DNA of 64,000 bases from Gari tellinella (GCA_922989275.2 OV277869.1:16701189-16765188), one strand, 5' to 3'; counted from the first letter of the stretch, positions 1 through 11,354 are shown. The notes: a model not told the origin generated them from the sequence alone. Numbers and translations: made by a program.

Positions 1-211
1 GAGGATTATAATATAAAAACGTGTAAACTAGTCTTGTTTCTTGTTTAGTAACCACAACTTTTCCATAAATAACAGTATGCAATGAGATTGTCCATAGGAC
101 TAGGAGTAGAGTTGCAGTGGGCACCCCATGATCTATCACTTTGCCCAATCACATGATTTAACCCCTTACCCCATAGACAGTACCGCAGCCACCATCTCTT
201 GATGATTTACA

Positions 212-803
212 GACGTTTCGGTAAATGACCAGTTCGGTAAATTGATTTTATATAGTGAAAGTCTGGACGTTTCGGTAAAAAGGTAATTAAATTATAGTAA
301 TTATAGGATTAAGTATATCGCACCTCTCTCTGTAACAATGAGATTGTGGCACAGTGTTTGTGCCACGTTTGCAGGGTTGTTTTAGTATGTGTTGATCCTG
401 ATCTACCAACAGATACAAATTTTCGGCCTGTTTACAAAACGAAATAAAGGGCATGTGAGTGAAGGGGGTAAAAATAACTTGATTTCTTCAAAAAAAAAAA
501 GTCATTTCTTCTATAAGGAGATGAGATTATTGTTACATCTCAAAATAATTAAGAACGAAAAAAACAAAATTTATATTTCCTTCATAACCTACTTTATTGC
601 CCCAATTCGGCATAGAAATTTTACCAATTCCAGAACTAGATCGTATAGTTTAGACCCAACCCATCAGTTATTGATCTAGCGAAAGGTATGATATACAGAC
701 CTGTACATAAACCTATAATTACTATAATTTACCTTTTTACCGAAACGTCCAGACATTCACTATATAAAATCAATTTACCGAACTGGTCATTTACCGAAAC
801 GTC
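212..803. mobile_element. Foldback element with ~95-bp inverted arms
   Basis: The left arm (212-307) and the right arm (712-803) are inverted copies that differ by about one substitution and a 4-bp gap. Each arm contains the motif ACGTTTCGGTAAA twice. The roughly 400 bp between them is AT-rich with no recognisable coding. I see no clear target duplication. The high arm identity suggests a recently active or recently homogenised foldback/MITE of unknown superfamily. Confidence 0.75.
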
Positions 804-2760
804 CGTCACCCCTCTTGATACTATGATAGGTCTGAAATAGAAACCTGTGCAGGAGGAATGAACGGCCGAGTTCTCATATTTGAGCACTCCGCCTTCCATT
901 CGCCCCGTATCGGGCCAGGAGTCATAATAGGATTGTGACGTCAAATTTCTTTTAGATGACGCAAGCGTGGATAAGTGAACAGTTTGTTAGTTAGTTCATG
1001 GTTTTGTTGAAATAAACGATATAGTCACAGGTTTTGGAGGCATCTGATTGGCCGAGACCTCCAAGCCATGTGCTAAATACAGATGTCATTGATGTCAGAT
1101 TGATATGGGGGTCTGTGTGGAGTGAGCGAGAAAAAACTTTCTCAGTTCATTCTGGCTTCACAAACACTTCTGTATTGTGTCTCGAAGATCTGTGGCAATT
1201 CAAATCATACGCTATTCCAAGAAGTCGGCTACTTGATAACATAAGATCTAGCAGAACAATCGCTGGACGTTCTACGAAAGTGACATTTTCTTCAGACTGT
1301 TGACAAAGAAAAGGTCAACAGTCAAATTCCCCTATACTCTACATGACAAGTTACTCAAAACCACTGACAATGCTAAATATTTAGGCAGGGATTTCCCCAG
1401 GCCGTTTTCGCCTGTCGCGGGCGACATGCCTTCCTTCCCGGCGGTCTCTTCGCGACATGCTTTGATCTGGCCGACATGTCTTAATCTGTAGAGCGACTAG
1501 CCTTAATCAGGGCTCCGTGTTGTGTATTCCAGTAATTATTTCATATGCCAAACGCCGTCACGCGTGTCGGGCGTGTGCTTAGCTTCATCAACCAATCAGG
1601 AGCCGAATTTCCTTATCTAAACGGTGATTGACAGGGACTCGTTCCATTTTGAGGGAGATTAACTTTTGATTGACGTTTTTCTAAAACCGCTAGTTCTGGT
1701 TTTGATGCGAGTAGATTCTACAACATGCCGAACATGGCTTACTTTACAAACAGCGACTTTAATGATTTTCGGAAAACAAGCTACGAACAACGCTGAAAGA
1801 AAAATAAATACTAGCCGAAACCGGAATCTCGGACATTCCTTTTCCCGAATTTAACATTCAAAAGATGATTAACGGTGGACTGAAAATTCGCCGCGAATAA
1901 TGAGACGTGAAATTGTGCGTCGCCTCGGAAAAATATCCTCGATACGGGGCCTGTTAAATAAGGAAATTCTCCGCAAATACTGAACAAACGAATGTTTTAA
2001 ATGAATATGAATTACCTTTTAGAATTGATTTCCTCACAACTCCGTATTAATAATCACGTAACGGACGCAAACAGTATTCCAAACTTCCGAAATGAAATCC
2101 AAATGCGCGGCATGCTTCCTAGCGTCATTTTTTGAAAACATCCAATTAGATTAGACGTTATAAACTTCCATTTAGAATGACAGGAAATTAACATAAATTG
2201 CGATGTTTAAAATTAGCTCTTATTCGTAGGCAATGGCTAGCTATCGACGCGGAAGACGTTTTTCGTGGGAGTTTCGGAAAATAAGTTACAAGAGAAGAAC
2301 AAAAGCAACACATACACGCGGGAAACGATGAATCTCTTAAAAAAGCTTTCTGGTATTTTTGGTAAATAGAAATTGAAATTGAATACTTGGGAGATTAAAT
2401 ATTGAAACAAAACAATCGTGACAACACATATTCAAGTAGACTTGGTTTTATCTCATGACAAAGTCAAACAGTCCAATTAATTCTTCACAGAGTTAAAAAT
2501 TTGTTTTCTGTTTTTATGATGGATGGATGTTAAGAGCAGGCTTCAAGTAAACATGAATCCACCATTTGACATCCACTTGCCGGGATGCAGTGAATTTTTC
2601 TATGCTCTTAAACCACAGGTTCTTGACACATAAAAAAAATAAATATATTTTTTACGAGACCTCCATTATATTACCGTAGATCTAGATCTATCTTCGATAG
2701 AGTACAAAAACAATTTCGTTTCTTTAACCTCAAGAAAAAACATTCCTATATATCTTAAAA
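804..2760. other. Unassigned intergenic sequence
   Basis: I see no gene or recognised repeat here. A short stretch around 1,390-1,500 is richer in CpG than its surroundings. Short open frames at 1034-1303, 1300-1491 and 1666-1854 show no domain, no plausible splice context and no repeat support, so I do not call them genes. Confidence 0.5.
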
Positions 2761-2763
2761 AAC

Positions 2764-3340
2764 ATGGCCGCTAGTGGGTGGGGCAGATTTTCTTCATATG
2801 GCTATATAGTGAAAACTTTAAAAATCTTCTTGTCAAAAACTACTGGTCCGATTTGAAAGTAATTTTATGCAAATGATCCATGGGTGACCCTCTACCAGAT
2901 TTCTTAACATTATTTTGATATCTAAAAAAAACCATGGCCGCCAGTGGGTGGGGCAAGTTTTCCTTTTGTTACTGTATACTAAAAACTTTAAAAAATCTTC
3001 TTCTCTGAAACTACTGGTCCAAATTAAAAAATAATTTTACACAAATGGTCAATTGATGATCCTCTACCAGATTTCTTAAAATCTTTTTGTTATTTAAAAA
3101 AAAACATGACCACCAGTGGGAGGGGCAAGTTTTCCTATTATTTCTGTATGGAAAAATTTCAAAAAAAAATTCTCTGAAACTGTTGTTCTGATTTAAGAAG
3201 TATTGTACTGAAATGATGATTCATGGGTGACCATTTGCCAGTTTTCTTCCAATAATCTTCCTAGCTCAAACAACATGGCCACCAGTGGGTGGGGGTGAAT
3301 AAGTGAAAACTTAAAGCCAAAAATGCACTATTTCATTGAT
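2764..3340. repeat. Degenerate ~170-bp tandem repeat, 3.4 units
   Basis: Units begin with ATGGCCGCCAGTGGGTGG-like sequence at 2764, 2934, 3106 and 3275, giving steps of 170, 172 and 169 bp. Each full unit continues with an AGTTTTCCTT segment, AAAACTTTAAAAATCTTC, CTACTGGTCC and a CCTCTACCAGATTTCTTA tract. The last unit is cut short and followed by a GGGAGGGAGAGCCCTCCC inverted motif near 3367-3385. Arrays of 160-170 bp inside non-autonomous elements are common in bivalves, but I cannot see element ends here. Confidence 0.8.
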
Positions 3341-3391
3341 TAAAGAGCAAAAAAATTCGCCGCAGCGCGGGAGGGAGAGCCCTCCCGCACC

Positions 3392-4199
3392 CTCCCCCTA
3401 TGCCCCAAATTCAACATGCCTTCAGAAATTCCTGGGGAAATCCCTGTTTAGGTATCACGATAAATAAGGACTTAAACTGGACAAATCACATTAATAATAC
3501 TGTAGCCAAAGCCAAAAACACACTTAGGTTCATAAAAAGAAATGTCAAAACAAAAAATGCCAAGGTCAAAGAAGCAGCATATACCACCTATGTCAGACCC
3601 CAATTAGAATATTGTGCTGTGGTGTGGCATCCCTGGCAAAATTTCCTAACAAACAAGGTTGAGGGGGTCCAACGAGCTGCTGCCAGGTATGTCCTTAATG
3701 ACTTCAACTTCACCAGTAGCGTCACCCAAATGCTGATCACCCTTGAGTGGAACACCCTTGCCCATCGCAGAATTCTTACCTCTTTAATAATGCTTTACAA
3801 AATACAGCACCAGCTTGTCTATGTAGACCACAGCCACCTCACACTTATCAGAAACCAGAATTACCTAATCCCCCATTCCAGGACACAATATCACATGAAT
3901 TCATTCTTCCCTCGTACTATAAGATACTGGAACAGCCTGCCAAGTCAACTGAAATCATGCCCCAGTCTGGATGCTTTCAAGAGTGGACTGGGAGCTGTCA
4001 ACCTCTAGCCTACCCATGAATTGTTTTTATTTTTAACTTTGCACCTCTGTTCTTTTACTTGTCTAAATTATCTTTTATCTCATGCTTTTATTCTTTTATT
4101 TTGCACTTAACAGACTAATTCCGTCTATTTCCCTGACAGCGCCTTCCGATAATGATCTGAACTGATCGTCTGGAAGTAACGAATTGAAGTTGAAGTTGA
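3392..4199 (+). mobile_element. 3' fragment of a jockey/CR1-like non-LTR retrotransposon
   Basis: The fragment contains the C-terminal coding part of a reverse-transcriptase polyprotein (3400-4008) followed by about 190 bp of T-rich 3' UTR. It ends in a GAAGTT-type short repeat (about 4181-4199), which resembles the microsatellite tails of non-LTR elements. The 5' side is truncated, as expected after incomplete target-primed reverse transcription; the endonuclease and the catalytic FADD-type RT motif are absent. Confidence 0.8.
3400..4008 (+). pseudogene. C-terminal domain of a non-LTR reverse-transcriptase polyprotein (fragment)
   Basis: The 202-residue open frame reads through the region that follows the RT domain in jockey/CR1-like polyproteins. 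Visible landmarks in order are CLGITINKDLNW (about residues 16-27), a KAKNTLRFIKRN segment (about 37-48), KEAAYTTYVRPQLEYCAVVWHP (about 57-78), VQRAAARYVL (about 89-98) and RYWNSLPSQL (about 174-183). The phrase YVRPQLEYC.VVW is typical of these elements. The frame is intact over this stretch, but the protein lacks the endonuclease and RT catalytic core, so it is an inactive 5'-truncated copy. The ATG at 3400 is only the first in frame and not a true start. Confidence 0.82.
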
Positions 4200-4788
4200 C
4201 TTCACTTCCCCTTTTCGCCAATTTCGGGATCATCATTTTCTTTGACGAGATTAACCGATTCATTTATTAAGACTAAGTCAGATTCCTGTTAAAAATTCTT
4301 CTAAAGTTAACATTGTGATACGAGCACATTATCTTACCGTTAAATTGGACGATTCTTTACTTCAAAAAAGATTCTTTACTTCAATTATCAAACCTTTTGT
4401 TTTTCATCACAATTTCGGGTCAAATTTCCCGGTCGCTGTTTAAACTGCCCTGAGCTCAACCAATAGAAATTCGTCTTACATGTTTAGCAACGCCACCTAT
4501 ATGAGCATATCGCTACTTCTCGGCCTATTTCGATTGAAAGAATATTTGTAGAAATATCCGAATGTATGTTACATTTGGTGATACTCTATTGTTTCTGCTG
4601 TGGAAAGAAAGAAAAAATTGCGAGGATTTTTTAAAATTTGATTTGTAACTTGTGAACACGAACTGGTCTAATGTAATAAAATATGTTGTTGCGATAATTT
4701 GAAGTCTGTTTAAAAAGATTAGTATAATACAATCGCTGTTATTGTAAATCATGTACTTATTGTGCATTTGCAACATCTAATATCAAGT
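4200..4788. other. Unassigned sequence upstream of tRNA-Leu
   Basis: This stretch is AT-rich with a few short direct repeats (for example GATTCTTTACTTC twice near 4350-4383). I see no gene. The interval just before 4789 is where upstream tRNA promoter context would lie, but tRNA promoters are internal. Confidence 0.4.
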
Positions 4789-4870
4789 GGTAGCGTGGCC
4801 GAGCGGTCTAAGGCGCTGGTTTTAGGCACCAGTCTCTTCGGAGGCGTGGGTTCGAATCCCACCGCTGCCA
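4789..4870 (+). tRNA. tRNA-Leu(UAG): tRNA-Leu, anticodon TAG (UAG)
   Basis: The 82-nt gene folds into a complete class II cloverleaf. Acceptor GGTAGCG pairs with CGCTGCC, with discriminator A at 4870. The D arm is GCC/GGC with AGCGGT in the loop. Anticodon stem CTGGT/ACCAG encloses loop TTTAGGC with TAG at 4823-4825, so it reads CUA leucine codons. The long variable arm CTCTTCGGAG and T arm GTGGG-TTCGAAT-CCCAC are all present. There is no intron and no encoded CCA. A run of six T (4875-4880) just downstream fits Pol III termination. The sequence is very close to vertebrate tRNA-Leu(UAG) as I know it, with a compensated base pair in the anticodon stem, so it is probably functional. Confidence 0.97.
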
Positions 4871-4874
4871 AATA

Positions 4875-4880
4875 TTTTTT
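4875..4880 (+). terminator. Pol III T-run terminator of tRNA-Leu
   Basis: Six consecutive T residues start 5 nt after the discriminator base of the tRNA, the usual Pol III stop. Confidence 0.8.
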
Positions 4881-5308
4881 CTTCAAATTTTCCTACATTT
4901 CTCCTATATTTCCTTTACTGTTGAGGCATAGTTGTTGCCCATGGAGAAATTACAGTAATTTCTCCATGTTGTTGCCTAATGACAATTGTGAAATCAAAAC
5001 AACAACAACCCCTCTCCCGCAAATATGTTTTAGAATTGAGATATTTAACAGTACAGTGGAATGAATGAGTGGAAGTACGCTCGAAGGACCTTAGAGTCAG
5101 TCCTCCGAGATGTATGTAATTACTACATAGTATCTAAATTCATTAAAATCACCGATGATGGCTAATGAACAACCCAGTTGTATATAGATAATAGAATAGA
5201 GCCTGATTTGAACACTGAGTCCGCTTTAAGTTTTAATTTATGACCTCGGATTCTGATATAAAATAAAATTTCTGAAAGTATTCTTTATTTCGTTCGTTCA
5301 TGTGTCTG

Positions 5309-5332
5309 TGAGAGAGAGAGAGAGATATATAG

Positions 5333-5374
<42 letters not shown>

Positions 5375-5377
5375 GGA
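5309..5377. repeat. (GA)n microsatellite followed by a G run
   Basis: An interrupted GA repeat runs to about 5364 and is followed by about 14 G. The purine-only strand is prone to slippage and could form unusual structures. Confidence 0.9.
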
Positions 5378-5425
5378 GTTTTGACTGTAATTTAAACCGT
5401 TTAATCATTTGATGAATTTCATATA

Positions 5426-5619
5426 CAGTAAAACCTCGCTATTACGATAATTAAAACGAAGGCTAATTGATTGTATAATAGACAGATGACAGCTTAAAGC
5501 AAGGTGACAGTGAAACAGAAAGCTCCTTTCTGTCACCATGCTTTAAGCGGTCACCTATCGCAAACACCCTAATAATTAACATAATTTAGTGGTCGTAATA
5601 ACATAGAGAGGTTCTACTG
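5426..5619. mobile_element. Pogo/Tc1-mariner-like MITE (CAGTAAAACCTC ends)
   Basis: The ends CAGTAAAACCTCGCTATTACGA and CGTAATA...GAGAGGTTCTACTG are inverted, and both are flanked by TA. The 194-bp interior has a hairpin around AGCTTAAAGCAAGGTGACAG / CTGTCACCATGCTTTAAG. The CAGT...ACTG ends with TA duplication and the AAACCTC motif fit pogo-type elements. Related fragments lie at 59998-60148 and 63770-63853. Confidence 0.8.
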
Positions 5620-5722
5620 TATACATGCATTCATCTAAAGTAAGCACGAAGCACAGTCACCCAACTATTATTTACCCGGTATTTGACAAAAAGTGTTGAC
5701 AGAAATAGATACTCCATAAGTC

Positions 5723-5939
5723 TTAACCCCTTCACTGCCCTACCCCGAGTACAGTAGTTATTTGCAAACCGTTTTGATCCTGATCAGACGCCGCGTTACG
5801 CGGCGTCTGATTAGGATCCAAACTGTTTGACATTCGTTTCTAAATTTCTAATGTCAAAATAACTAAATATTTAATTTTAGAAATAAAAGCAGACGACAAT
5901 TGTATAAAAGTGATGACGTCAAGACAGTGAAGGGGTTAA
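5723..5939. mobile_element. TTAA-D MITE with Hp core
   Basis: The element is bounded by TTAA at 5723-5726 and 5936-5939. The inner ends CCCCTTCACTGCC and GACAGTGAAGGGG are inverted. The Hp core hairpin sits at 5763-5829 and a subterminal GCAGACGACAATT motif lies near the right end. TTAA duplication plus CCC-type ends fit a piggyBac-like non-autonomous element. Confidence 0.88.
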
Positions 5940-5984
5940 GAATACTGGTGGAATACCCGTCTGTCGACACAGTCGCTGCCATAT

Positions 5985-6205
5985 CTATTATCGTCTGCTT
6001 ATATTTTTCGTCTGCTTTTACTGGTAATTTACTGGTAATAACTTTTTGAATTTTATGCGTTTTTTTACTTATGAAACCTTGATATGAGTGTCAAACAGGT
6101 TGCATCATGACCTCATCCCGCGTTACGTAGCGTCTGATCTGGATCCAAACTGATTGCAAACCTGGGTCATGTGCTGTCACCATTGACGATGAAAGGGCTA
6201 TTTAA
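5985..6205. mobile_element. Degenerate TTAA-D copy
   Basis: CGTCTGCTT motifs are followed by a decayed Hp core at 6089-6162 and a GACGATGAAAGGG right end. Terminal TTAA sites are lost. Confidence 0.55.
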
Positions 6206-6219
6206 GCTATCTCAAGAAA

Positions 6220-6535
6220 ATATAGAGCCTGGCAATACAAATTTCTGCTTACTTTCAGCCTGTTTCAAGCAACCACCTATCAGGTTTCAGGAACAATTAA
6301 GGCTGGAACAGTGACTTTCAGGACTGCCATACGTTGATCATGAATAATCCTAAGATTTCCTAATTTTCCATTTTCAAGTGCGATTTTACATACCTTTATT
6401 ACTTGTCTGTTTCTAGTTTTGAAGTCACATGAATACTTAAAGCAGGTTGAAAGTAAAGCTGAATGCGCCTCAAGGCGCATTCGGCTTTACTTACAGCCTG
6501 TTTTAAGCTACCCTCTGCTAGGATAAAACTCTTAA
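6220..6535. mobile_element. TTAA-C fragments
   Basis: A partial arm (TTTCAGCCTGTTTCAAGC, about 6255) is followed by a fuller TTAA-C hairpin at 6436-6507, with arms CTTAAAGCAGGTTGAAAGTA and an apex GCGCCTCAAGGCGC. Element ends are not preserved. Confidence 0.6.
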
Positions 6536-6725
6536 GATTTCGGAAAAAACCGGAGAAATGGTTCGTGCATCGGACAACCACGAACTTCACGAACTTCACT
6601 GATTTTCTTATCAATTAACGAGAGAATACTCTTACAGTCTATTTTTTTTAGTAGTGATGTAGTATCCTCCCTTATCCTATTTAGACCCCCTTAACACCAT
6701 CACTATTTGACACCCCAATGCGCAT

Positions 6726-6782
6726 TTGCAAACAGTTTTGATCATCCTGATCAGATTCCGCGTTAAGTCAGGATCAATGCTC
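6726..6782. repeat. Decayed Hp core
   Basis: GCAAACAGTTTTGATC, CCTGATCAGATTCCGCGTTA and GTCAGGATCAA remain of the hairpin. No element ends are visible. Confidence 0.5.
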
Positions 6783-6894
6783 TACCCGTCGGACACCGCA
6801 TCGTTCTTAGTTGACGATCAATATTAATATTATCTCATCTGTATTGCATGGGAAATATTTGAATTTGGATTTGTTAAGTGTTTATATCACTTTT

Positions 6895-7164
6895 ACATTA
6901 TTTCAGCCATTATCACGACGCCCAGCTAAGTGCATGTGTAGGAAGACCCCCCCCCCCCCCCCCCCCAGATGCCCTATTTGCCCTGTTTCAGCCACAATCG
7001 GCAACTGTATTGAATCCCCAACCTTCCGCAAGCCAGCTGGAAGGCTTCCCTAATGAAAAATCCGAAGTGCCTAGACCGGGATTCGAACCCACAGCGTTGA
7101 AGAGCTTACTGGTTGTAAGTCACCGTGACTATAACCACTATATAGTTAGACCACGGAGGCGCAT
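6895..7164 (-). mobile_element. tRNA-headed SINE
   Basis: On the minus strand a tRNA-like head runs from about 7164 down to 7070: GCGCCTCCGTGGTCTAACT, then the box-B-like GGGTTCGAATCCCGG. It is followed by a body with CACTTCGGATTTTTCATTAG, CTTCCAGCTGGCTTGCGGAA and GTGGCTGAAAC, and the element ends near GTAATGGCTGAAATAA-type sequence. I recognise this head and body as a SINE type common in molluscs and other invertebrates. The body holds a 20-base C run (6947-6966). The head cannot form a proper acceptor stem, so it is not a tRNA gene. Confidence 0.8.
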
Positions 7165-7417
7165 TTCCAGGTTTTATTTTTAAAAACATCTGCTAGATGG
7201 GGGAAAGTCTGAAAAATAAGATCCATTGATTTTTTTATACCGAGCATATTGGTTTAATGCCTTATGCACTATATTGCCATAAATTTGCTTTTATTTCAGA
7301 TATTTTTTGCAAATAAACCATCTGGTTTCTCGTCTCTTTAAAATCCCATGTCCCTGAAGATAGAAAAAAGAAAGGAATTTACAATAAATGATTTTTTTCT
7401 TCAAATGAGTGGTAGGA

Positions 7418-7616
7418 TTAAACTTTTCACTCTCAGTGACGTCATAAAGCGCAATTGCAAACAATTTTGGTCCTGATCAGACGCCGCGTAACGCGGATAA
7501 AAAACTGTTTGCCACTTGTTTTGAAATTACACCAGTTATACTTCCTTAGATAGCTTTGAAACAATATTGCAGACAACAATGTTGCAGCAGACGACAATAT
7601 GGCGGTGAAGGGCTAA
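7418..7616. mobile_element. TTAA-D MITE with partial Hp core
   Basis: TTAA (7418) is followed by an ACTTTTCACTCTCAGTGACG end, and the right end reads GGCGGTGAAGGGC-TAA. The Hp core (7455-7512) has lost part of its second arm. GCAGACAACAATGTTGCAGCAGACGAC subterminal motifs are present in pieces. Confidence 0.7.
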
Positions 7617-9009
7617 ACACCTCACCATAAATTTGATCATGAAAGGTTTAACCTAACAAAGTGGACTAAAATGTGGAAAATGTCAATTTAATTGAAAATG
7701 AAAACGATCTATTTTAATCTGAGCGGCAAACAGTTTGGTGCCCGATCAGACGATGGCTTCAAACTTTTTGTAATAGACATTTAGTTTTAACATTTATAAT
7801 AAAAATATAAACCGCGTTGATTTGGACAAAATAACGTCTTCTCCACTGCAACCAAGTAGAAATAGAATAAAACTATGAGACCGAGTTTGTCCGGTATTTA
7901 GAGACGACCGGTTTATTGAGATGTCCGGTTTTAAGATGTTACACTGTATTCGCTTCTAAAACAATACTTTTGCCTTTGTTCAAAAACAATAACGCACTGG
8001 CCTGTCTCCGATTCGTGCAATTTGATAGATGAAATTTTGCTAATCTGTCAGATGTTTTCGTATATCAAACGACTTTCAGACAAAATAGCCAGGAAATTTG
8101 ATAAAGATTACCAAATACTTTATTCTGTTTTCTCTGATGTGCCCAGGGATATTATAGTTGTCTACAGAAGATGAATTAAGAGATGCAATTCGACATCCAC
8201 TGATGTTTATCCGTCTACATCTGTGGTTTATAAACTGAATTGTCTTTGTCGTAACGATTGATTGTATTGGGTAAAAGTGAATGAAACAATTGATGCACTT
8301 ACTGGACTGACACACCCTTTGACCCACTTTTAACGCCTCTAAATTTTCTTACGCTAAGAAAAGTAGTCCTTATAATGTAGAATTTTTTTATGATACATAT
8401 TTTTACTGAATAATTGGAACTATTTTCTTAAGTGGAGGAATAAATTAAAGGCGATTAAATGTGTATCGACAGAATCATGGGTTCAACAGAAAGCCTCTCT
8501 TAACCGGACAATTCAGTCAGCCCTTATCAGTTCAGTTTTTCAGTGTTACTGTACATAAATTGTAGCAAGAAGAATAAACATTTCGATGAGTTATGTTTGA
8601 AATGAAGATCTACGGACATCTGGTTTAATATTTTAGCTCTCTCATCTTTCACAACTTCTGAGCTGTCATTTAAAGATGATTCATAAGCAAACACTCTCCT
8701 CGGATGACAGTGCTTCATTAATAACAATAAAAATGAAGAAGATGCTGAATCAGACACACGCTAAAATCATTTCTTTGACGAATAAAATATTACAAACGGA
8801 ACAAATGGGAATTTGGATTTCATCGATCGTTTATATCATATTTTGTTATTTCTATCATGAGATTTAAACTCCAAATCTAGACATGAATTGTGAGAGAACT
8901 CAGAAACTAACGGAAAGATGTTATTTTTTCCCGTTTACTCAAAAATAGACGCCATACAACCATTTAAAATATAATCGAAGTGACAAACAGTTTGAAGCCT
9001 GAAATAACT
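7617..9009. other. Mostly unassigned; MITE debris
   Basis: A half Hp core lies at 7722-7765. A pogo-like right end at about 7878-7949 has GACCGGTTTATTGAGATGTC, then TTACACTGTA, with a CTTAACCGGAC motif at about 8500. A lone CAAACAGTTTG lies at 8975. I see no gene. Confidence 0.5.
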
Positions 9010-9175
9010 ATTGTTGAAACTCAACGACTTCGAACTTACTTACGTCGATATTACAGTATTTCAGAAGTCGAATTTTGAGAACTCGATCTCGCTTAAGTCG
9101 AACATACCCGTATTTCAAAGTTAAAACGTGGATATGTTCGAACTAACGCGTGTTCGAAGTATCGAGTTTCGTCTC
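9010..9175. mobile_element. Pogo-like MITE (GAAACTCAACGACTTCGAAC ends)
   Basis: Left GTTGAAACTCAACGACTTCG and right GTGTTCGAAGTATCGAGTTTC are inverted. The interior shares ACGTATTTCAAAGTTAAAACgTGG with the better copy at 55866-56060. Confidence 0.65.
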
Positions 9176-9231
9176 ATTGCTTTCAGTACACACGCGTTTA
9201 TTTGCCAACATAAATACTATTGAAATAACCT

Positions 9232-9308
9232 GTGTGTCAAACAGTTTTGACTTTCATCAGATGCAGAGTACCTCGGCGTCTGATCTGACTCCAAAGTCTT
9301 GCAACGGA
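9232..9308. repeat. Decayed Hp core
   Basis: GTCAAACAGTTTTGAC on one side and GGCGTCTGATCTGACTCCAAA on the other frame a damaged apex. Confidence 0.55.
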
Positions 9309-9416
9309 CATAAGCGATTTAGCTGTAACACGTGTACACGGAAGGAATAACACAGCCTCCTCCACTATGCGATGGATGAGTTGGATTTTCCAGCACTGCG
9401 ACACAAAAATAAGTCT

Positions 9417-9721
9417 TATTATACTGCAAAGTAAATTCTTTACTTTCCATTGGTCAACGAGCCCTAGACGTGATCCCAAGTACCCTGTGAGCTGAGAGGG
9501 TACATGGAAATGCAGCTGTTTTCATTGGCTGACAGGTCCCTGGGTCTTGCTTTGCAGAAAATAATATGGCCGATTGCTCGACAGGATTGAGTGCATTCAA
9601 TCGTGCATCCTCCGTTTTAAGTCCATTTCGGCTAAACACCAATCGGTGTTTGGATCTTTCAACAGTCGCAATATTTCTGGGAAAGTTTGACGCCGAATAT
9701 GCCCATTTTTCTTATGAATAA
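9417..9721 (-). repeat. Dispersed repeat O, copy 1, with conserved short open frame
   Basis: This 305-bp block is an inverted copy of 27597-27897, about 88% identical by eye. It begins (minus strand) with TTATTCATAAGAAAAA and ends with ACTTTGCAGTATAATAA. Both copies encode a nearly identical roughly 58-residue stretch (RNGLKTEDARLNALNPVEQ...TLSAHRVLGITSRAR) on the same repeat strand. Most differences in that stretch fall on synonymous positions, which suggests the source once coded for protein. I recognise no domain. In this copy an upstream in-frame stop shortens the frame (9454-9642). Confidence 0.75.
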
Positions 9722-10470
9722 AAACGTCAGAAACATGACGTCACTTACGCTCAACGTTATCTGCTTTGGCGCGATTTTGTTATAGTTTATTATGAGCGCT
9801 GTACACGACAAATTCCGAAATATTTCGTTTGAACAGTGAAAACTTTGCAGTATAATAACTTCTATAATAAATCGTAACGGCTCGGGCAACATGATTTACC
9901 TCAGCCGGGAATAAATCCTCATGTGTACTGTGAAGAAACTGTATAACTAATAATGTAGCGCCGATGAATGATGAGTGATGTGATGAGTTCATGATAATTT
10001 CAGGAAGATGATTTCAGCTAATCTCATTGGTTGCGAAGCAGTGTATACCACCGACCTATCTTCTTTTTAGTTCTTGGCAGAGGGGATAAGCTCGGTCAAA
10101 TAAACATAAACATTCCCTTTGACAATTAAGCCACAGAACCGCGACAAGGCAGGGAGGTATCTGCGCGTGTATTTTCCGAGAACAATGATGCTTTTTTTCT
10201 TCATATTTTTATAAATGATTCTGTGAAATTAAAAAAAAAAACGATATGGATAAATAACATAACTAGCTAGAAATTTGACATAAACCAGTTACAAACTATA
10301 GACTATCAAATTAATTGAACGAACGAAGAATAACAATAATGTTAACTGATATTAGTGTTTTCTTCTGACCTGTCGGAGTTATTTTTAGATTGGAACATTC
10401 TAAAACTTTCAAAGGGATGCGTTTTCTCTACATACGGTTAATGATACGGATAGCTGTAATTTTTGTGCGC
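9722..10470. other. Unassigned sequence
   Basis: A second ACTTTGCAGTATAATAA motif, the right terminus of repeat O, occurs at about 9840-9857. No gene or other repeat was recognised. Confidence 0.4.
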
Positions 10471-10476
10471 AATGTA

Positions 10477-10707
10477 CAGTAGAGGATACCTTATTCTTTC
10501 CCATTTAAACGCAAACGCAATGCACTAAACTGTGGAAATTTACTTTAAGAAATTTTAATTATATTTTTAATCTGAGTAGCAAACAGGTTGGAGCCTGATC
10601 AGACGCCGGGTAACCCGGCGTCTGATCTGGCTCCAACCTGTTTGCAATGGAAATAATAGTTTTAGTATATAAATGCGTTTGTTGGGAAATAATAAAATAC
10701 CAGTAAA
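10477..10707. mobile_element. TA-A MITE with Hp core
   Basis: The left end CAGTAGAGGATACCTTATTC with TTTAAACGCAAACGCAATGC is followed by a perfect-looking 67-bp Hp core at 10579-10645 and a decayed right end (GCGTTTGTTGGGAAATAATA). In this core both arms carry the paired change GGTTG/CAACC in place of GTTTG/CAAAC. Confidence 0.78.
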
Positions 10708-10925
10708 GTTAGCGCAAGGGTCTCGTGCTGCACGAGGATCATGTTATCTCAAGTTGGAAAGTGTACGACTATATAGATCCGATGTTACCCTGTTATCTAT
10801 TTACGATTATGAACTATTCTGTTCTAAAAATAACTCCGACAGGTCAGAAAAATCGAACAATATATTGGTTTGACTGCTTGTTTCGTAGTTTGTTTTTGAA
10901 AGAAAAGGAGATTTAGGTAGTGTTA

Positions 10926-11194
10926 CAGTGGGGAAGACGTTAAACTTTCCCTATACACGCGTTACGCTAAAACCCGTTGTTTTCATGTAAAATCATGAAC
11001 TGAGTGTAATAAAGAAATTGATTGAATCGAGCCAGACCAGCCGCCTGGTAACCCGGCGTCTGAACATACTCCAAACTGTTTGCAACTCAAATTAAAATGA
11101 ATCTTTTTCAAAAAGTTGTAATTTTCTATATTTTAGTGCAATGCGTTTGCGTTTCGTGCGTTTTAAACGGGAAAGAATAACATTTTCTCAATTG
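10926..11194. mobile_element. TA-A MITE, reverse orientation, one core arm
   Basis: The left end CAGTGGGGAAGACGTTA and the right end GGGAAAGAATAACATTTTCT...ATTG lie between TA dinucleotides. Only the second half of the Hp core is well kept (11045-11090). Confidence 0.72.
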
Positions 11195-11354
11195 TAGATA
11201 GTGTTATGCTGCCAATATTACTGCACAGTGAACATTCTGGAAACAAGAATCCCCGGAAAACCAAAAATATCGAACAATAATTCAGAGATGCAATAAATTT
11301 AAAACATGATAGTCTAAAACAACAACAACAAAACAAGCAATAAACCCACGATAT

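Noticed and set aside
7085..7163. A second tRNA gene (minus strand)
   Set aside because: It has A- and B-box-like motifs, but the acceptor and T stems do not pair properly and it is followed by a SINE body.
10579..10645. Hp cores as microRNA precursors
   Set aside because: The near-perfect palindromes with tiny loops and many copies are better explained as MITE centres. There is no sign of a host transcript, though small RNAs from them remain possible.
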